8,416 bases of DNA from CAKTOF01 sp964523945 (lineage in GTDB: Bacteria; Bacillota; Clostridia; Oscillospirales; Oscillospiraceae), in the NCBI GenBank assembly GCA_964523945.1, contig CAZGBU010000089.1, forward strand, positions 1 through 8,416, read 5' to 3'. The notes under the pieces were generated by a model. It was not told the DNA's origin and ran no database searches. It was given only the letters and a program-made list of their open reading frames with translations. Below, piece after piece: positions 5,331 to 8,416 of the stretch. The stretch's first letter is position 1. Every line of letters starts with the position of its first letter. Both the position numbers and the translations under genes were made by a program.

Positions 5331-6563
5331 ATGGGAAAGAAAATCAACGAGGTGCTGCAGCCCTCTCTCCGTCATCCGGAGGCCGGCGGGAAGAAGATCG
5401 ACCGACTTGCGCTCATCATCGGCCTTGCTGTGCTTTATATTTTCCTGTTCCTGCTGGACAATTTCATGCCCTCCAATTCCATCACTCTGATGCTGATCCC
5501 GGTGCTGAAAAAGGGCGTGATCTATTCGCTCGTGTGTGTGTCGATGAACCTGCTCAATGGCTTCACCGGCCTGTTCAGCCTCGGTCAGGCAGGGTTTATG
5601 CTGATCGGTGCGTATGTTTATGCGATCTTCAGCATCCCGGCCGATCAGCACGCCTCGGTCTATCAGTATTTTGACGGCGGCGCGATTCAGTTTTCGATCC
5701 CGGAGCTTCTCTCCGGTGTCCTCGGTGATGCAGCCGGCAGTTTCCTCGGCGCGATCATCTGCATTCTCATTGCCGGTGTCGTCGTCGCGGCGTTCGGCGC
5801 ACTGATCGGCATCCCGGTGCTGCGGCTCAAAAGCGACTATCTCGCCATCGCCACGCTCGGCTTTGCCGAGATCATCCGCGCGATCTTCCAGTGGAACGGC
5901 CTGGGCCGGATCACCAACGGCTCGAACCTGCTGCGCAAATACACGTCGTTTTCCGACATGCGGGTCGACGTGGGGTCGATGACATTACGGTTTGACACCA
6001 TTTTTCCGTTCCTGATTGCGACATTGTCGATCACAGTGATTGTTCTGCTGATCAATTCGTCGTATGGCCGTGCGCTCAAGGCAGTGCGCGACGACGAGGT
6101 TGCCGCCGAGGCGATGGGCATCAATCTGTTCAAGCACAAAATGATCTCATTTGTCTTCTCGAGCTTTTTCGCCGGTGTCGGCGGTGCGCTGCTGGCCATG
6201 TACCAGACGACGGTGCAGGCAAGCACATTCACTACCACGATGACCTATGAGATTCTGCTGATTGTTGTCATCGGCGGCATTGGTTCGATCTCGGGCAGCT
6301 GTATCGGTGCGTTTTTGTATATTGCATGCTCCGAGTGGTGGCTGCGCTTCCTCGACAGCGGATCGTTCCTTGGCATCGAGGTGCCGTTCTTCCGCGACGG
6401 CTTCCGTAAGGTTGTCTTCTCGGTCATCATCATGATTATCGTCCTGTTCTTCTCAAAGGGCATCATGGGCGACAAGGAGCTGTCGCTCTCGCGTGTGATC
6501 CAGCGGTTTCGCAGCAGAAAACAGAAGAAAGCGGCCGGCGGGGAGGTGACGGACCATGAGTGA
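5331..6563 (+). CDS. livM: Branched-chain amino acid-type ABC transporter permease LivM
   Basis: The second permease, 410 residues from the chosen ATG. A charged cytoplasmic N-terminus (1-25) precedes the first helix (about 26-43). Family landmarks include SMNLLNGFTGLFSLGQAGFM (71-90), PVLRLKSDYLAIATLGFAEI (162-181), a conserved TNGS (196-199) and the ATPase-contact loop GRALKAVRDDEVAAEAMGI (246-264). GGIGSISGSCIGA (315-327) mirrors the matching LivH segment. The C-terminus ends in a basic tail (392-400). The ATG at 5331 has AGGTGA 5 nt upstream. An in-frame GTG at 5322 would add three residues and has a weaker site, so it is possible but less likely. The end overlaps livG by 8 nt, indicating coupled translation. 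Confidence 0.93.
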   Translation: MGKKINEVLQPSLRHPEAGGKKIDRLALIIGLAVLYIFLFLLDNFMPSNSITLMLIPVLKKGVIYSLVCVSMNLLNGFTGLFSLGQAGFMLIGAYVYAIFSIPADQHASVYQYFDGGAIQFSIPELLSGVLGDAAGSFLGAIICILIAGVVVAAFGALIGIPVLRLKSDYLAIATLGFAEIIRAIFQWNGLGRITNGSNLLRKYTSFSDMRVDVGSMTLRFDTIFPFLIATLSITVIVLLINSSYGRALKAVRDDEVAAEAMGINLFKHKMISFVFSSFFAGVGGALLAMYQTTVQASTFTTTMTYEILLIVVIGGIGSISGSCIGAFLYIACSEWWLRFLDSGSFLGIEVPFFRDGFRKVVFSVIIMIIVLFFSKGIMGDKELSLSRVIQRFRSRKQKKAAGGEVTDHE

Positions 6564-7407
6564 AAAGATTGCGCTGCATGTGGAGAATATCACGATGCAG
6601 TTCGGCGGCGTCGTGGCCGTCAACAACCTGTCGCTTGACGTGCCGGAGCACCATATCGTCGCGCTGATCGGCCCGAACGGCGCCGGTAAGACAACGGCGT
6701 TTAACTGCATCACCGGCGTGTACGAGCCGACGAATGGCATGGTCGAGTTCATGGGTGAGCCGATTGTCCGCAACCATCCGACCGGCAAGGTTAAAAAGAT
6801 CTACCGCGGGGAAAACAGCGGCCGGTATGTCGGCAAAAAAGTGCTGGCGCCGACGCCGGATAAGATTACGCAGCTCGGCATTGCGCGCACGTTCCAAAAC
6901 ATCCGGCTGTGGAAGAGCATGACGGTATTTGACAACGTTCTCACGGCAAAACACCTGCGCGCAAAACAGAATGTCTTTTCCGCCATCTTCCGCGTCAACG
7001 CGAAAGAAGAGCGACGCATGCGCGATGAGACGATGACTCTGCTTGTGGAACAGGGGCTGGAAAAGTATAAAGATGAGATTGCCACCAGCCTGCCCTATGG
7101 TCTGCAGCGCCGGCTGGAGATCGCCCGCGCGCTGGCGACGGATCCAAAGCTGCTGCTGCTCGATGAGCCGGCCGCCGGTATGAATCCACAGGAAACGCAG
7201 GAATTGGCAGATTTTATCTGTGAGACGCGGGAAAAATACGGCCTGACGGTTTTCCTGATCGAGCACCACATGGATCTGGTCATGAAGATCTCGGACTACA
7301 TCTACGTCATTGATTTTGGCAGTGAGATCGCGCAGGGCGTGCCGGCAGAGATCCAAGACAATCAGCGCGTCATCGACGCGTACCTGGGGGCGAGCGACGA
7401 TGAGTAA
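6556..7407 (+). CDS. livG: Branched-chain amino acid-type ABC transporter ATP-binding protein LivG
   Basis: One of two ATPases powering the transporter, 283 residues. Motifs in order: Walker A GPNGAGKT (39-46), Q-loop Q114 in RTFQNIRLW, signature LPYGLQRR (179-186), Walker B LLLLDEP (199-205) with catalytic E204, and switch H237 in IEHHMD. The first signature position is the relaxed form usual for LivG. The C-terminal AYLGA ending is also typical. Compared with E. coli LivG (about 255 residues) it carries roughly 30 extra residues at about 74-105, rich in Lys, Arg and Gly, just before the Q-loop. GGGAGGTGA (6541-6549) lies 6 nt before the ATG, inside the livM coding end. The stop overlaps the livF start by 8 nt. 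Confidence 0.95.
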   Translation: MSEKIALHVENITMQFGGVVAVNNLSLDVPEHHIVALIGPNGAGKTTAFNCITGVYEPTNGMVEFMGEPIVRNHPTGKVKKIYRGENSGRYVGKKVLAPTPDKITQLGIARTFQNIRLWKSMTVFDNVLTAKHLRAKQNVFSAIFRVNAKEERRMRDETMTLLVEQGLEKYKDEIATSLPYGLQRRLEIARALATDPKLLLLDEPAAGMNPQETQELADFICETREKYGLTVFLIEHHMDLVMKISDYIYVIDFGSEIAQGVPAEIQDNQRVIDAYLGASDDE

Positions 7408-8116
7408 TATTCTCGAAATCAGAGACCTGAAAGTCAGCTATGGCGGTATCGAGGCTGTCAAGGGCATTTCGCTCGATGTGCCGGAGGGGGAGATTGTGAC
7501 CCTGATCGGCTCAAATGGTGCCGGCAAGACGACAACGCTCAAGGCGATTGCCGGTGTGGTGCGTCCGCAGTCGGCTTCGATCCTGTTTCAGGGGGAAGAG
7601 ATCAGCGGAAAAACGCCGGACGCCATCGTCAGCCGCGGTGTTACGCTTGTCCCGGAGGGGCGCAAGGTGTTTGCCAACCTGACTGTGATGGAGAACCTCC
7701 GGATCGGCGCATATCTGCGCAAGGATCGGATCGATGATGATCTGGAATATGTGTTCAGCCTGTTCCCGCGGCTGAAAGAGCGTGAATGGCAGCTGTCCGG
7801 CACACTTTCCGGCGGCGAGCAGCAGATGCTGGCCGTTGGCCGCGCGCTGATGAGCCGCCCAAAGCTGATTATGATGGATGAGCCGTCGCTCGGCCTGGCG
7901 CCGCTGATCGTGCGCAGCATTTTCGATATCATCCGCGAGATCAATGCCGGCGGCATCACGGTTTTGCTGATTGAGCAGAACGCGAATATGGCCCTTAAAA
8001 CCGCAGATCGCGCTTATGTCATGGAAACCGGGCGTATTACAATGGAGGGCAAGGGACTCGAGCTGCTGGAAAACGAGCAGATCAAAGAAGCATATCTAGG
8101 AAAGAGCCATTCTTAA
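7400..8116 (+). CDS. livF: Branched-chain amino acid-type ABC transporter ATP-binding protein LivF
   Basis: The second ATPase, 238 residues, the usual LivF length. Walker A is GSNGAGKT (37-44), the signature is LSGGEQQ (136-142) and Walker B is LIMMDEP (156-162) with E161. Where most ABC ATPases have the Q-loop glutamine it has E86 in VPEGRKVF. Where they have the switch histidine it has Q193 in IEQNANMAL. Both are standard for LivF and do not suggest loss of function; LivG supplies the canonical residues in the heterodimer. The start at 7400 shares the ATGAGTAA overlap with the livG end. An in-frame start at 7310 would add 30 residues from inside livG and is rejected. The upstream ribosome site (GGGGG, 7386-7390) is weak, consistent with coupling to livG translation. 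Confidence 0.95.
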   Translation: MSNILEIRDLKVSYGGIEAVKGISLDVPEGEIVTLIGSNGAGKTTTLKAIAGVVRPQSASILFQGEEISGKTPDAIVSRGVTLVPEGRKVFANLTVMENLRIGAYLRKDRIDDDLEYVFSLFPRLKEREWQLSGTLSGGEQQMLAVGRALMSRPKLIMMDEPSLGLAPLIVRSIFDIIREINAGGITVLLIEQNANMALKTADRAYVMETGRITMEGKGLELLENEQIKEAYLGKSHS

Positions 8117-8137
8117 CCGAACCACAGGGAGAGGGAA

Positions 8138-8365
8138 ATGGAGAAAAAGCATTTTGGCATCATGTTATTTCTGTTGGGCAGTATCGGTTACTTCATTCTC
8201 AGTCTGTACCTATCTATGCACCGCTTTGATTACAATGGGATGACAGGAACTTATGCTGCACTGCTCGGCAATGAACTGCTGATTCCGTACATTGTTTTTT
8301 GCGCCATGGGAATCATTGGTCTCGTCATTTGTGTGTACGAAACTTACTTTCGCAGGAAAAAGTAA
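8138..8365 (+). CDS. Small two-helix membrane protein, function unknown
   Basis: A 75-residue protein I do not recognise. It has two predicted membrane helices, about 7-26 (GIMLFLLGSIGYFILSLYLS) and 48-68 (LIPYIVFCAMGIIGLVICVYE). A short loop containing HRFDYNGMTGTYAALLGNE lies between them. Positive charges at both ends (EKK at the start, FRRKK at the end) predict that both termini are cytoplasmic and the loop is outside. A strong ribosome site AGGGAGAGGG (8126-8135) precedes the ATG, which is only 21 nt after the livF stop with no terminator between, so it is probably co-transcribed with the liv operon. It is not a standard part of the LivJHMGF transporter. It could be an accessory or regulatory small membrane protein, or an unrelated gene that reads through. 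That it is a real gene is likely from the start signal and amphipathic organisation. Confidence 0.8.
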   Translation: MEKKHFGIMLFLLGSIGYFILSLYLSMHRFDYNGMTGTYAALLGNELLIPYIVFCAMGIIGLVICVYETYFRRKK

Positions 8366-8416
8366 AGGTTCTGCGGCAAATATCCATGATGGCTTCTGCA
8401 CGATTTCCCCATCTAA

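Noticed and set aside
6463..7356. A 297-codon open frame on the - strand
   Set aside because: It is antisense to livG with its full ABC motif set. The reverse reading shows no domain and is a codon-bias shadow.
7655..7982. LivF lacking the canonical Q-loop glutamine and switch histidine
   Set aside because: Glu in VPEGR and Gln in EQNA at these sites are the normal state of LivF proteins, not degeneration.
1..8416. CRISPR arrays, insertion sequences or a defence or biosynthetic island
   Set aside because: No regularly spaced repeats, transposase motifs or matching gene content were found; all genes fit a tRNA, a two-component pair and a liv transporter.

Overview
The window looks like ordinary chromosome from a GC-rich Gram-positive anaerobe of the Clostridia, most likely Oscillospiraceae/Ruminococcaceae-like. 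Three things suggest this: strong AGGAGG-type ribosome binding sites, a lipoprotein-type (lipobox) solute-binding protein, and a VanR/VanS-style two-component pair with the 'SHDIKTPL' and 'ERFVRGD' kinase motifs common in that group. The taxonomic call is inference from protein style; no search was run.

Layout, all on the + strand. Positions 1-54 are the 3' part of a tRNA-Gly(GCC), closed by an intrinsic terminator (59-94). A promoter-like stretch with a dyad (about 116-182) leads into a two-component operon: an OmpR/PhoB-family response regulator (198-896) and a six-helix membrane histidine kinase (893-2782), overlapping by ATGA. A strong 16-bp terminator (2818-2868) ends this operon. An AT-rich intergenic region carries a near-consensus sigma-A promoter (TTGCAA-17 bp-TATAAT, 2971-2999). 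It drives a complete branched-chain-amino-acid-type ABC importer operon: livJ (lipoprotein binding protein, 3092-4264), livH (4433-5320), livM (5331-6563), livG (6556-7407) and livF (7400-8116). A 75-aa protein with two predicted membrane helices (8138-8365) follows livF closely and probably belongs to the same transcript. No terminator is visible before the window ends.

How the genes work together: the lipid-anchored LivJ captures the substrate outside the membrane. LivH and LivM form the transmembrane channel, and LivG and LivF hydrolyse ATP to drive uptake. The 168-nt livJ-livH gap holds a perfect 14-bp hairpin without a U-tract, as expected of an element that lets the binding protein be made in excess over the membrane parts. 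The two-component system lies upstream but is separated by a terminator and a new promoter, so any regulation of the liv operon by it is only a possibility.

I found no sign of a new defence, mobile or biosynthetic system. The points worth a second look are small: the unassigned 75-aa membrane protein, a roughly 30-residue insert in LivG, the dyads placed at both inferred transcription starts, and the structured livJ-livH spacer.
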